Source of the DNA: Actinokineospora terrae
GTDB lineage: Bacteria; Actinomycetota; Actinomycetes; Mycobacteriales; Pseudonocardiaceae
NCBI RefSeq assembly: GCF_900111175.1
Contig: NZ_FOGI01000004.1
Location: 496,001-560,000, forward strand
Direction of reading: 5' to 3'
DNA length: 64,000 nt
The notes below the pieces were generated by a model. That model ran no database searches. It had not been told where the DNA came from and was given only the letters and a program-made list of their open reading frames with translations. The translations under genes were made by a program, and so were the position numbers. Position 1 is the stretch's first letter. The number at the start of each line of letters is the position of its first letter. Shown in pieces: positions 1-8,391 of the stretch.

Positions 1-504
1 CCCGCCCACCCGAAACCCACCTCGGCCGCGAGGACCTCGCTGTCGCACATCATGACCGTGGTGGACACCAACCTCCTCGGCACAGTCCACGGTGGAGTCA
101 TCATGAAGCTGGTCGACGACGTGGCGGGCGCCGTGGCCCAGCGCCACTCCGGCGGCCCGGCGGTGACCGCGGCCATGGACGGCATGACCTTCCTGCACCC
201 GGTCCGCGTCGGCGACCTGGTGCACGCGCACGCCCAGGTCAACTGGGCGGGCAAGTCCTCCATGGAGGTCGGCGTCCGCGTCCTGGCCGAGCCCTGGGAC
301 CGCGCCGACGTCCCGCAGACCAAGGTCGCCACCGCCTACCTGGTCTTCGTGGCCGTCAACGAGGACGGCAGCCCCCGCGCCGTACCCCCCGTCACCCCCG
401 AAACCGAGGAAGACGACCGCCGCCTGCGCGAAGCCGAGATCCGCCGCCAACACCGCCTAGCCCGCCGCGACGAGATCCTCGCCAGCCGAGTCCCCAAGCT
501 CTGA
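1..504 (+). CDS. acyl-CoA thioesterase, hotdog fold (5' truncated)
   Basis: Likely hydrolyses acyl-CoA thioesters to free fatty acid and CoA in the cytosol. Reading frame 1 is open from the first base, so the true start lies left of the window; the internal ATG at 52 falls inside conserved sequence (the residues before it read SLSHI) and is unlikely to be the start. The visible 167 residues hold one hotdog domain with the family hallmark VHGGVIMKLVDD near the left end, as in the YciA/BACH acyl-CoA hydrolases, followed by a charged, Arg-rich C-terminal helix of about 35 residues. It is convergent with holA, 167 bp away. The family call is good; substrate chain length cannot be read from the sequence. 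Confidence 0.82.
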   Translation, partial: PAHPKPTSAARTSLSHIMTVVDTNLLGTVHGGVIMKLVDDVAGAVAQRHSGGPAVTAAMDGMTFLHPVRVGDLVHAHAQVNWAGKSSMEVGVRVLAEPWDRADVPQTKVATAYLVFVAVNEDGSPRAVPPVTPETEEDDRRLREAEIRRQHRLARRDEILASRVPKL

Positions 505-671
505 CAGCTATCCACAACCCCCCGCACCATCCACAGCCGCCACCGCGCACTTCCACCCACCACCACGCCCCCCATACCCTGGATCTTCGGGGGGTGCTCA
601 GGACGGGGCATGCCCTACTTGGGCTGTCCACTGCGGACAACGGGGGTGCCGGGGTCTGTTGTGGACGGTGG

Positions 672-1649
672 TCAGTCCTGGCGGTGGGCCTCGGCCAGGC
701 GCAGGACGGCGCGTTCCAGGGCGTAGCCCGCGTCGGCGGCGACGCCCTTCACGTCGGCGTTGACGTCGGCTACGGCGCGCATGGCGGCCGCGAGTCCCGC
801 CGGTTTCCAGCCGCGGGACTGGGCCAGGGCCTTCTTGACCTTCCAGGCGGGCATGCCGAGTTCACCGGCGAGCTTGAACGGGTCGGCCCGGCCCGCGCCC
901 GCCACCCTGGCCACGGTGCGGACGGCGTCGGCGAGCGCGTCGGCGACCAGCACGTGCGGGACGCCCAGCTGCATCGCCCAGCGCAGGGCCTCCATGGCGC
1001 CCGCGACGTCCCCGGTGACGGCCTTCTCCGCGACGGCGAAGCCGCTCACGTCGGCGCGGCCCCGGTGGTACCGGCGCACGGCCTCCTCGCTGACGTCCCC
1101 CGCCGCGTCGGCCACCAGCTGGGCCGAGGCCGCCGCCAGCTCGCGCAGGTCGGACCCCACGGAGTCGATCAGCGCGGCGACCGCCCTCGGGTCGGTCTTG
1201 CCCCCGGCGCGGCGGATCTCGTTGCGCACGAAGGCCTCGCGCTCGGCGGCCTTGGTGATCTTGGCGCACTCGGTGACCACGGCGCCGGACTTCTTCATCG
1301 CCGCGACGATGTCCTTGCCCGCCTTGCGCCCGCCGCCGTTGTGCACCACGGCGAGCACGATCCCCTCGGCAGGCGACTTGGTGTAGTTGACCACCAGCGC
1401 GGCGATGTCCTGGGTGGCCTCGTGCGCGGCGTCGAGGACGATCACCCTGCCCTCGGCGAACAGCGACGGGCTGACCATCTCCACCAGCTCCGGGCCTGTG
1501 AGATCAGCCACCTTGAGCCTGGTCAGGTCGGCCGAGGCGTCGGCGAGCCGCGCGGTCTCCAGGATGGCCCGGACGGCGCGTTCGATGAGCAGTTCCTCTT
1601 CTCCCAGCACCAGTTGCAACGGCGGCGGGAGTACCGAGGGCGAGTTCAC
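672..1649 (-). CDS. holA: DNA polymerase III subunit delta
   Basis: Clamp-loader delta subunit that opens the sliding clamp during replication. The 325-residue product has the family length and layout: an N-terminal AAA+-like region beginning with LQLVLGEEELLIERAV, a middle domain and a C-terminal all-helical collar domain. The start is a GTG at 1649 just before the conserved N-terminus; the frame runs open much further upstream, but that extension is Arg/Pro-rich, would overlap the riboswitch and thrC start, and does not look coding. A weak AGGA lies upstream. Its usual place next to comEC is kept in outline, but a threonine-synthase-type gene on the opposite strand has been placed between them. 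No rpsT gene, the usual neighbour in mycobacteria, is seen beside it. Confidence 0.9.
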   Translation of the reverse strand: MNSPSVLPPPLQLVLGEEELLIERAVRAILETARLADASADLTRLKVADLTGPELVEMVSPSLFAEGRVIVLDAAHEATQDIAALVVNYTKSPAEGIVLAVVHNGGGRKAGKDIVAAMKKSGAVVTECAKITKAAEREAFVRNEIRRAGGKTDPRAVAALIDSVGSDLRELAAASAQLVADAAGDVSEEAVRRYHRGRADVSGFAVAEKAVTGDVAGAMEALRWAMQLGVPHVLVADALADAVRTVARVAGAGRADPFKLAGELGMPAWKVKKALAQSRGWKPAGLAAAMRAVADVNADVKGVAADAGYALERAVLRLAEAHRQD

Positions 1650-1782
1650 GCCCGCGATCCTGCCACGCCCCGCCGACAGGGCCCGCCCTGGCGCGCCACG
1701 ACGACGGGCTGGCCGAGGTGCCGGGCGGTGCCGTACCGTTGCCGTCACGCCCCGGCTCGGCCCGGGCGACAACTGAATACCG

Positions 1783-1910
1783 CTCATCCAGAGGGGCAGA
1801 GGGAAACGGCCCGATGAAGCCCCGGCAACCGGCGTACGCGTCACTTCCTCATCGCGAGGAGGCGGACGACCACGGTGCCAATTCCGACCCGCAGCCGCGG
1901 GATAGATGAG
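1783..1910 (+). promoter_or_regulatory. SAM-I (S-box) riboswitch upstream of thrC-type gene
   Basis: The leader carries the S-box core in order: AGAGGGGCAGAGGGA, then GGCCCGATGAAGCCCCGGCAACC-type sequence at 1808-1830, a variable arm, and GGTGCCAATTCCGAC at 1874-1888. The closing helix P1 pairs CTCATC (1783-1788) with GATGAG (1905-1910). The 3' strand of P1 overlaps the ribosome binding site GAGGAG (1908-1913) of the downstream gene, so SAM binding should hide the Shine-Dalgarno directly. That predicts translational off-control rather than transcription termination. The adenosine and kink-turn side of the core fits SAM-I better than SAM-IV, whose core sequence differs. The assignment is by consensus recognition only. 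Confidence 0.9.
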
Positions 1911-1923
1911 GAGACACCTCGCG

Positions 1924-3183
1924 ATGACCTCTGTCGACGTCCAGACCAGCACCCTCGACCTCGGCCCCGCCCGGGCCCTGTCCTGTCGTGAGTGCGGCCA
2001 CCAGATCCCCCTCGCCGCCGAGTTCGCCTGCGCCGAGTGCTTCGGCCCGCTCGAGGTCGCCTACGACTTCGGCACCGTGACCAGGGCGAGCATCGAGGCG
2101 GGGCCCAAGTCGATCTGGCGCTACAAGGGCCTGCTGCCCGTGCCCGCCGACGTGGAGCGCTTCCCGAACACCGACCCCGGCATGACCCGCCTGGTCAAGG
2201 CCGACCGGCTCGCCGCCGCACTCGGCGTCAAGTCGCTGTGGGTCAAGGACGACACCGGCAACCCGACGCACTCGTTCAAGGACCGCGTGGTCGCCGTCGC
2301 CCTCGCCGCGGCCCGGACGCTGGGCTTCAGCGTCCTGGCCTGCCCGTCGACCGGCAACCTCGCCAACGCCGTCGCCGCCGCCGCGGCCCGCGCGGGCTGG
2401 GACTCGGTGGTGCTGATCCCGTCGTCGCTGGAGCGCGCGAAGATCCTGACCACCGCGGTCTACGACGGCGCGCTGATCGCCGTCGACGGCAACTACGACG
2501 ACGTCAACCGGCTGGCCACCGAGCTCGCGGGCGAGCACGAGGACTGGGCGTTCGTGAACGTCAACGTCCGCCCGTACTACGCCGAGGGCTCCAAGACGCT
2601 GGGCTACGAGGTCGCCGAGCAGCTCGGCTGGCGCCTGCCCGGACAGGTCGTGGTGCCGGTGGCCTCCGGCTCGCAGCTGACCAAGGTGGACAAGGCGTTC
2701 CGCGAGCTCGGTGAGCTCGGCCTGGTCGAGCCGACCCCGTACCGGGTGTTCGGCGCGCAGGCCACCGGCTGCTCCCCGGTGTCGACGGCGTTCAAGGCGG
2801 GCCAGGACGTGATCCGCCCGGTCAAGCCGGACACCATCGCCCGCTCGCTGGCCATCGGCGCCCCCGCCGACGGCCCGTACGTGCTCGACTCGGTCCGCCG
2901 CACCGGCGGCGCGGTCGAGGACGTCACCGACGCCGAGGTGGTCGAGGGCATCCGCCTGCTGGCCCGCACCGAGGGCATCTTCGCCGAGACCGCGGGCGGC
3001 GTCACCGTCGCCACCGCGAAGAAGCTCATCGAGACCGGCCAGCTCGACCCCGACGCCGACACCGTCCTGCTCATCACCGGCGACGGCCTCAAGACCCTCG
3101 ACGCCGTCCAGGATCACATCGGCCCCCGCGCCACCATCCCCCCGACCGCCGCCGCCGTCCACGAGGTCCTCAACCGCGGCTGA
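1924..3183 (+). CDS. thrC: threonine synthase-type PLP enzyme, SAM-riboswitch controlled
   Basis: PLP-dependent beta/gamma-replacement enzyme of the threonine synthase family, which converts O-phosphohomoserine to threonine. The 419-residue protein starts with a zinc-ribbon-like segment (C21, C24, C36, C39), followed by the fold II PLP core; the Schiff-base lysine is K119 in NPTHSFKDR, and the phosphate-binding PSTGN loop follows. ATG 1924 is chosen over ATG 1906 because GAGGAG sits 10 bases upstream and the earlier ATG lies inside riboswitch helix P1. Control by a SAM riboswitch is unexpected for a plain threonine enzyme: methionine-pathway genes are the usual S-box targets. A homocysteine-forming role from O-phosphohomoserine is therefore a real alternative (inference). 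It converges on comEC with a shared terminator. Confidence 0.85.
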   Translation: MTSVDVQTSTLDLGPARALSCRECGHQIPLAAEFACAECFGPLEVAYDFGTVTRASIEAGPKSIWRYKGLLPVPADVERFPNTDPGMTRLVKADRLAAALGVKSLWVKDDTGNPTHSFKDRVVAVALAAARTLGFSVLACPSTGNLANAVAAAAARAGWDSVVLIPSSLERAKILTTAVYDGALIAVDGNYDDVNRLATELAGEHEDWAFVNVNVRPYYAEGSKTLGYEVAEQLGWRLPGQVVVPVASGSQLTKVDKAFRELGELGLVEPTPYRVFGAQATGCSPVSTAFKAGQDVIRPVKPDTIARSLAIGAPADGPYVLDSVRRTGGAVEDVTDAEVVEGIRLLARTEGIFAETAGGVTVATAKKLIETGQLDPDADTVLLITGDGLKTLDAVQDHIGPRATIPPTAAAVHEVLNRG

Positions 3184-3249
3184 CCCAGCCAGGCCCACCC
3201 ACGGGCCTGTCGCACGCACCGGCCTGCCTCGTCGCAGACGCCAGCCCGC

Positions 3250-3290
3250 TTTCCGTGGGTGAGGTGACGCACCCGCCTCACCCACGGAAA
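3250..3290. terminator. bidirectional terminator between thrC and comEC
   Basis: Perfect 15-bp inverted repeat, TTTCCGTGGGTGAGG (3250-3264) with its complement at 3276-3290 around an 11-base loop. The A/T ends of the stem supply a short U-run on either strand, suiting the two convergent genes on its sides. Confidence 0.85.
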
Positions 3291-3333
3291 TCGCACCCGT
3301 CCCACCCACCCCGCCACCGCGCTGCCGGGGTTG

Positions 3334-5664
3334 TCAGCGGCGGGACGGCGGTCTGGGGTCGCCTCGGACGACGAGTTCGGGGCCGTCCGGGGCGGGGACC
3401 ACCGCCGTGTCGCCGGTGCGGTCGGTTCGGGCTATGCGGGTGCCTTGGCGGATGAGAGCGGCCAGGGTCTGCGGACTGGGATGGCCGTAGCGGTTTCCCC
3501 CGCCCACACTGACCAGGGCGAGTCTCGCGCCCACCGCGCTCAGGAAATCCGGTGCGGTGTAACGAGAGCCGTGGTGCGGGACCTTGATCACGTCAGCCGC
3601 CAGGTCGGCGCGCCCGGTGAGCAGTTCGGCTTGGGCGGCCAGTTCAACGTCGCCGGTGAGCAGTACCCGGCCCGCTCGGGTGGTCGCGCGCAGCACCACC
3701 GAGCGGTTGTTGATCGCCGTGCCGTCTGTCTCGGATCGTTCCTCCTTTCCCTGTGGGGCAAGCACTTCCATCACCAGCCCTGGCCACGCCAGCCGCTGTC
3801 CAGCGGTGACGCCGACCAAGGGCACCTTGGCGGCCGCGGTCTGTTCCCGGACCTGCCGCCACGCCCAGTCCGGCGCGCGGCCAGGGCCGACAGCGACCGC
3901 GCCCACCGACCGGTCGGCCAGGACCGAGGCCAGCCCGCCGACGTGGTCGGCGTGCAGGTGGCTGAGGACCACCAGCGCCACCTGGCGGACGCCGAGCCGG
4001 TCCAGGCACTCCCGCACCGGCGCGGGGTCCGGCCCGGTGTCGACCAGCACCACCCGCCCGCTGTCCTCAGTGGACAGGACGATGGCGTCGCCCTGCCCGA
4101 CGTCGCACACGACGGCCGCCCACCCCGGTGGTGGCCATCCCGGCGCCAGTGCCCGCACCGGGAGCAGCACGACCACCGCCACCACGACGCCCACACCCAG
4201 CGCGACCCGCGCCGACCGCCACCGCAGGCCGACCACCAGGCCACCGGCCAGCAGGGCGAGTGCGACCCCGCCCCACCACCCGCTGGGCCAGTCGAGCGCG
4301 GCACCGGGCATCCGGGCCGCCCACCGCCCGACGACCACCAGCCAGTCCACCTCGGGTCCGGCCGCCCGCACGAGCCAGTCCGCCGCCCACGGGGCGACGG
4401 GCACGACCAGCGCGGCACCGAGCCCGAGCACCGTGGCGGGCGCCACGACCGGTGCCACGACCAGGTTGGCCACGACCGCGACCAGGCTGACCTGCCCGCT
4501 CATCCCGGCGACGACCGGCGCCGTCGCGAGGTGCGCCGCGGCGGGCACCGCGATCGCCTCGGCCAGCAGCCTGGGCACACGGCGCCGCTCCAGCCGGTCG
4601 ACCCACCCCGGCACCACGAGCACCAGAGCGGCGGTGGCCAGCACCGACAGCACGAACCCGAAGCTGACCGCCATCGCCGGGTCGACGGTGACAAGCACGA
4701 TCACCGCCACGGCCAACGCGGGCAACGCCGACCGCTCCCGCCCCAGCGCGAGCGCCACCAACCCGATCGCGCCCATGACCCCGGCCCGCAGGACACTCGG
4801 CTCCGGCCCGGCGAGCACGACGTACCCGACGAGGGCGAGCATGGCGGCCACCGCCGACGACCTGGGCCCAAGCCGGGCCAACCGCGCCAGGAACAGCACG
4901 GCGACGCAGACCACGGCCAGGTTCGCACCGCTGACGGCCAACAGGTGCGCCATCCCCGCGGCCTTGAAGTCGTCCTCGACCGAGGCGACCATCCCCTCGG
5001 TGTCGCCCACCACCAACGCGGGCAGCAACCCGGCGGACTCGTCGTCCAAGACCGAGGACGCGGCACGGAGGCCGTCGCGCAGCGCCTGCGCGGCCACCTG
5101 CCACGCGGGTGCCTCGGTGACCTGAGTCGGCGGTCCCCGAACCCGCAGCACCGCGACGGTCAGGCTGCCGGGTTCCGCGGTACCCAGCACGCCGTTGGCC
5201 ACCAACCGCTGACCGGGTAACAACTCCGCCCACTGCTCCACCGGCGCGAACAGCAGCACCCGACTGCCCTCGGCGGTCACCGGGATGACCACCGACCGCA
5301 CTCCCGACGGCATGGCCCCAAACCCACTCGACCGCACCTTCCTCGGTCGTTCAGCCACCTCCACTCGTAGTTCGACCACCGCCGCCCGCGCCGCATCACC
5401 TCGAAGCGGATCGTCCGCGGCCTCCCGAATCCTGGATGTCACCGGGAACAGGGCCAACAGCCCACACGCCACCAGCGGCCACCCAGCTCGGATCGCCCGC
5501 ACCGGACGCGTGTGTCGCAGATGGACAATCCCCGCCACCACAGCGACCCCACCGACCGCCAGCGCCACGACCCAGTGCACCAGCAGCCCACCCAGCCCGG
5601 CCAACCACACGGCGACCGCCCCGGGAACCAACCGCCACTCCACCCGACCGACGTCGCCCGCCAT
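3334..5664 (-). CDS. comEC: ComEC/Rec2 DNA-uptake channel with metallo-beta-lactamase domain
   Basis: Inner-membrane channel for single-stranded DNA in natural transformation. The 776-residue product opens with two hydrophobic helices, has a soluble N-terminal OB-like segment, then a many-helix competence domain (the HLLAVSGANLAVV block is typical), and ends with a metallo-beta-lactamase domain holding HLHADH near residue 570 and PHHGS near the C-terminus, so this is the full three-domain form. Start: ATG 5664 is preferred because GGGGG lies six to ten bases upstream; ATG 5676 and TTG 5682 are in-frame alternatives. It follows comEA and a 48-codon membrane gene, then about 235 bp with nothing recognised. 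Whether transformation is functional here is unknown; many actinobacteria keep comEA/comEC without known competence. Confidence 0.93.
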   Translation of the reverse strand: MAGDVGRVEWRLVPGAVAVWLAGLGGLLVHWVVALAVGGVAVVAGIVHLRHTRPVRAIRAGWPLVACGLLALFPVTSRIREAADDPLRGDAARAAVVELRVEVAERPRKVRSSGFGAMPSGVRSVVIPVTAEGSRVLLFAPVEQWAELLPGQRLVANGVLGTAEPGSLTVAVLRVRGPPTQVTEAPAWQVAAQALRDGLRAASSVLDDESAGLLPALVVGDTEGMVASVEDDFKAAGMAHLLAVSGANLAVVCVAVLFLARLARLGPRSSAVAAMLALVGYVVLAGPEPSVLRAGVMGAIGLVALALGRERSALPALAVAVIVLVTVDPAMAVSFGFVLSVLATAALVLVVPGWVDRLERRRVPRLLAEAIAVPAAAHLATAPVVAGMSGQVSLVAVVANLVVAPVVAPATVLGLGAALVVPVAPWAADWLVRAAGPEVDWLVVVGRWAARMPGAALDWPSGWWGGVALALLAGGLVVGLRWRSARVALGVGVVVAVVVLLPVRALAPGWPPPGWAAVVCDVGQGDAIVLSTEDSGRVVLVDTGPDPAPVRECLDRLGVRQVALVVLSHLHADHVGGLASVLADRSVGAVAVGPGRAPDWAWRQVREQTAAAKVPLVGVTAGQRLAWPGLVMEVLAPQGKEERSETDGTAINNRSVVLRATTRAGRVLLTGDVELAAQAELLTGRADLAADVIKVPHHGSRYTAPDFLSAVGARLALVSVGGGNRYGHPSPQTLAALIRQGTRIARTDRTGDTAVVPAPDGPELVVRGDPRPPSRR

Positions 5665-5899
5665 CAGAACCCCCATCGACAATCAGCACTGCCTCAACAG
5701 CAAGAAGGACCTCACCAACCGCTTGGACCCACGATCTGAGATCACCCCTCTTCGGGTCCCAGTCCATCAACAACCACGGCCAAGCACGATTGCCGCAGTC
5801 CGGGCCTGCCGCCGGTGCCTGATTCGGCGTGGATGGATTGGGATGAGGAGTTTTCTGATGGCGGCCGCTGTAAGTAGGCCAGAGTCTGGAGTGTGCTGG

Positions 5900-6046
5900 T
5901 CATGGTCTGGTCCTGACGCCCAGGGATGCGACTGTGGTGCAGGCCAGGATGGCGAGGACGGCGGCCAGGGACCAGTGGACCACCAGACCCAGGAAGGTCG
6001 CGGTGCCGAGGAAGGCGAGGGTCGTGGTGGTGCTGACTTGGGTCAT
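5900..6046 (-). CDS. small membrane protein coupled to comEA
   Basis: A 48-codon ORF whose ATG (6046-6044) overlaps the TGA of comEA in an ATGA arrangement, so it should be translated by coupling. The product begins MTQVSTTTTLAFLGTATF and contains one long or two short hydrophobic segments (about residues 10-42, with LVVHWSLAAVLAILAC in the middle) and a short basic tail ending RTRP. No family is recognised. Position between comEA and comEC suggests a role in, or assembly of, the uptake machinery, but this is inference from context. The overlap, hydrophobic profile and clean end argue against chance. Confidence 0.7.
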   Translation of the reverse strand: MTQVSTTTTLAFLGTATFLGLVVHWSLAAVLAILACTTVASLGVRTRP

Positions 6047-6708
6047 CGGATGACCACCAGGTCGCGGAGGGTTTCGTAGCGGGCGGGGCCGATGCCGTCC
6101 ACCTCGCGCAGTTGGTCGACCTTGGTGAAGCGGCCGTGTTTCGCGCGCCAGTCCAGGATGCGTTGGGCGGTGACCGTTCCGACGCCGGGGAGGGTGTCGA
6201 GGCGGGCGAGGGTGGCGGTGTTGAGGTTGACCTTGCCGCCCGGTTCCGGGACGTCCTCCGGCACCGGTGGGGCGGGGGCGCCGACGTGGATCTGTTCGCC
6301 GTCGACCAGTTTGCGGGCCAGGTTGAGCGAGGTCAGGTCGGTCCCGGGCAGCGCTCCCCCGCCAGCGCGCAGGGCATCGTCGACGCGGGCGCCATCGGGA
6401 AGGGTGCGGAGGCCGGGTTCCCGTACCTTCCCGACCACGTCGACGACGATCGTGGCCACCGGCGGCTGTTCGACCGCAGCAGCGGCCAGGGCGGGTGCCG
6501 GCTCCCCGGTCGGCGGCGAGCCGGAGAAGGCGAGCACCCCGACGACGGCCACCGCCGCGACGGCGAGGCCGATGGCCACCGACACCGGGAACCGCCTGCG
6601 GCGCGGTTGTTCGGTGTCGGACTCGCCCCGGTCCCAGGGTCGCCCGGCGATCGCGGCGAGTCGGGCGAGTACGGAGTCGATCTGCTTGACGCGCTGTTCG
6701 TCTGCCAT
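6043..6708 (-). CDS. comEA: ComEA helix-hairpin-helix DNA-binding protein
   Basis: Membrane-anchored DNA receptor of the competence system. The 221 residues show a cytoplasmic, charged N-terminus, one transmembrane helix (about residues 40-62), an SLBB-like domain (about 85-145, starting VVDVVGKVREPG), a Pro-rich linker, and a C-terminal tandem HhH (about 160-221) with VNLNTATLARLDTLPGVG and DGIGPARYETL. The domain order is that of full-length ComEA. It starts the comEA/small membrane/comEC gene string and overlaps the next gene by four bases. Confidence 0.95.
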   Translation of the reverse strand: MADEQRVKQIDSVLARLAAIAGRPWDRGESDTEQPRRRRFPVSVAIGLAVAAVAVVGVLAFSGSPPTGEPAPALAAAAVEQPPVATIVVDVVGKVREPGLRTLPDGARVDDALRAGGGALPGTDLTSLNLARKLVDGEQIHVGAPAPPVPEDVPEPGGKVNLNTATLARLDTLPGVGTVTAQRILDWRAKHGRFTKVDQLREVDGIGPARYETLRDLVVIR

Positions 6709-6796
6709 GAGATCGAAGGTAGGAACTCCGCAAGGGCGCAGGGAAGGCGCGCCCGTCTTCTGTGGACAGTTCGGGGGGTTGTGGACAACTCCGGCG

Positions 6797-7633
6797 TCAG
6801 CGCGGGTCGACGACCACGCCCAGCACGCCCGGCCCGGTGTGTGCGCCGATCACCGCGCCCAGCTCGGAGATCACGCAGGTCGCGGCGGGCAGCCGGGCGC
6901 TGAGGCGATCCGCGAGGTCCGCCGCCCGGTCCGGGTCGGCGAGGTGGTGCACGGCGATCCGCACCGACGACTCCCCCGCGGCGTCCACGGCGAGGTCGAC
7001 CAGGCGTCCGACCGCGCGGCTGGTGGTGCGCACCTTCTCCAGCGGCACGATCTGGCCGTCGACGACGTGCAGGATCGGCTTGACCGCCAGCGCCGTCCCC
7101 AGCAGTGCCGCCGCCGCGCCGATCCGCCCGCCGCGCCGCAAGTACTCCAGGGTCTCGACGACGAAGAAGCACCTCGTCGCGGCTGCCGCCTCGACGGCAG
7201 CGGCCTCCACCGCCTCGCCCCCTGCTCCCGTGGCAGCCACCTCAGCGGCCCGCAGCACGGCGAACCCCAGCCCCATGGCCGTGGTCCTGGAGTCGACGAC
7301 CCGCACGGCCGCGCCGAACTCCTCGGCGGCCAGCCGGGCGGACTCCCAGGTCCCCGACAACTCGCGCGATAGATGCACCGAGAGCACGCCCTCGGCTCCG
7401 GCATCGAGCATCGCGCGGTAGTTCTCGGCGAACTCGGCCGGGTTCGGCCGGGAGGTCGTGACCATCCGCCGGTCGCGAAGAGCGGTCGCGAGCTGCGTGG
7501 GACCTATGTCGATGCCGTCGCGGCCCTCACGACCGTCCACACGCACCAGCAGTGGGACGACCCGCACCCCGTGCCGGTCTGCCGAGCCCTCCGGCAGGTA
7601 GGCGGTGGAGTCGGTGAGGACGGCGAAGGGCAC
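6797..7633 (-). CDS. DegV family fatty-acid-binding protein
   Basis: 278-residue EDD-fold protein. DegV proteins bind a fatty acid and, in Firmicutes, present it to fatty acid kinase FakA; no fakA is visible here. Family marks are VLTDSTAYLP at the N-terminus, VTTSRPNPAEF, and HLSRELSGTWESA; the binding pocket region with ETLEYLRRGGRIG is intact. The start is GTG 7633. It lies 11 bp downstream of the octT-like gene in the same direction, the same neighbour as in the mycobacterial locus as I recall it. Confidence 0.93.
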   Translation of the reverse strand: MPFAVLTDSTAYLPEGSADRHGVRVVPLLVRVDGREGRDGIDIGPTQLATALRDRRMVTTSRPNPAEFAENYRAMLDAGAEGVLSVHLSRELSGTWESARLAAEEFGAAVRVVDSRTTAMGLGFAVLRAAEVAATGAGGEAVEAAAVEAAAATRCFFVVETLEYLRRGGRIGAAAALLGTALAVKPILHVVDGQIVPLEKVRTTSRAVGRLVDLAVDAAGESSVRIAVHHLADPDRAADLADRLSARLPAATCVISELGAVIGAHTGPGVLGVVVDPR

Positions 7634-7644
7634 GTGTTGGGAGC

Positions 7645-8391
7645 CTAGTTGTCCGGGGGCGTGTCCAACAGCGGCGCGAGGTGCTCGGCGAGCGCGGAGG
7701 CCACCATCCGGTGCCCGTCCCAGCCCCAGTGGATGCCGTCTGGATTGCCGTGACCACGGAGAACGTGCTCCCCGACGACCTCGGCGACGTCGAACGGCAC
7801 AACGTTGTTCCGATCTGCCCAGTCACGCATAAGAGCCAGCGTTCGTGACCGGCCAGCGTGCATGTAACCGTACGCAGGCGCTCGGTGGACCGAGGGCAAC
7901 ATCGCCACTACAGGCAGGTCCGGTCGCAGTGCCCGAACGGCGACCACGATGTCGTTGAGGTAGCGGACGGTCAGTTCCGCCGGTAGCGCCACCGGCCATC
8001 CGCCTGTCGCACGTGACGCCCACGGCTGCACAGCCAGGTAGGCCTTACGGACGTGTCGGCGCAACCAGTCCGGGCGCAGGTAGCGGATGCCCTGGCGAAG
8101 GTAGGTCGGTAGCGGCGAGGGAAGCGTGTCCATCCCGCCGACCGCTAGCACCAACACGTCGATGTCGGGCATGTGCGTCCACACGCGAGGGTCGCCGACC
8201 AGGGACCAATAGGCGTCACGCGCGGTCCAGCCGAAGCTCGCGAACAGCTCCGCGCGTCCGTTGACGGCGGTAGCGGCAAGGTTGGGCCAGAGACGGGCAT
8301 CGTTCGCCGGGTGGGGGCCATCGGGACCGTGGAAGCTCAGCGAGTCGCCGAACACCATGACGGTCCGGGGCGCGCTACCCGGTGATGCCAA
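7645..8391 (-). CDS. octT: SGNH/GDSL hydrolase, OctT-like
   Basis: SGNH-fold esterase or acyltransferase of 248 residues. Block I is GDSLSFHGPDG near the N-terminus and block V is DGIHWGWDGH near the C-terminus, giving the Ser and Asp/His of the triad. Length and position between gpgP-like and degV genes match mycobacterial OctT, which octanoylates diglucosylglycerate early in methylglucose lipopolysaccharide synthesis; the assignment rests on synteny and size rather than on a diagnostic motif. The TTG at 8391 gives a 17-bp overlap with gpgP; ATG 8358 is an alternative that would still keep the GDS motif. No clear ribosome binding site favours either. Confidence 0.75.
   Translation of the reverse strand: MASPGSAPRTVMVFGDSLSFHGPDGPHPANDARLWPNLAATAVNGRAELFASFGWTARDAYWSLVGDPRVWTHMPDIDVLVLAVGGMDTLPSPLPTYLRQGIRYLRPDWLRRHVRKAYLAVQPWASRATGGWPVALPAELTVRYLNDIVVAVRALRPDLPVVAMLPSVHRAPAYGYMHAGRSRTLALMRDWADRNNVVPFDVAEVVGEHVLRGHGNPDGIHWGWDGHRMVASALAEHLAPLLDTPPDN

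Noticed and set aside
1783..1910. SAM-IV instead of SAM-I riboswitch
   Set aside because: The core sequence follows the S-box pattern; the distinct SAM-IV core was not seen.
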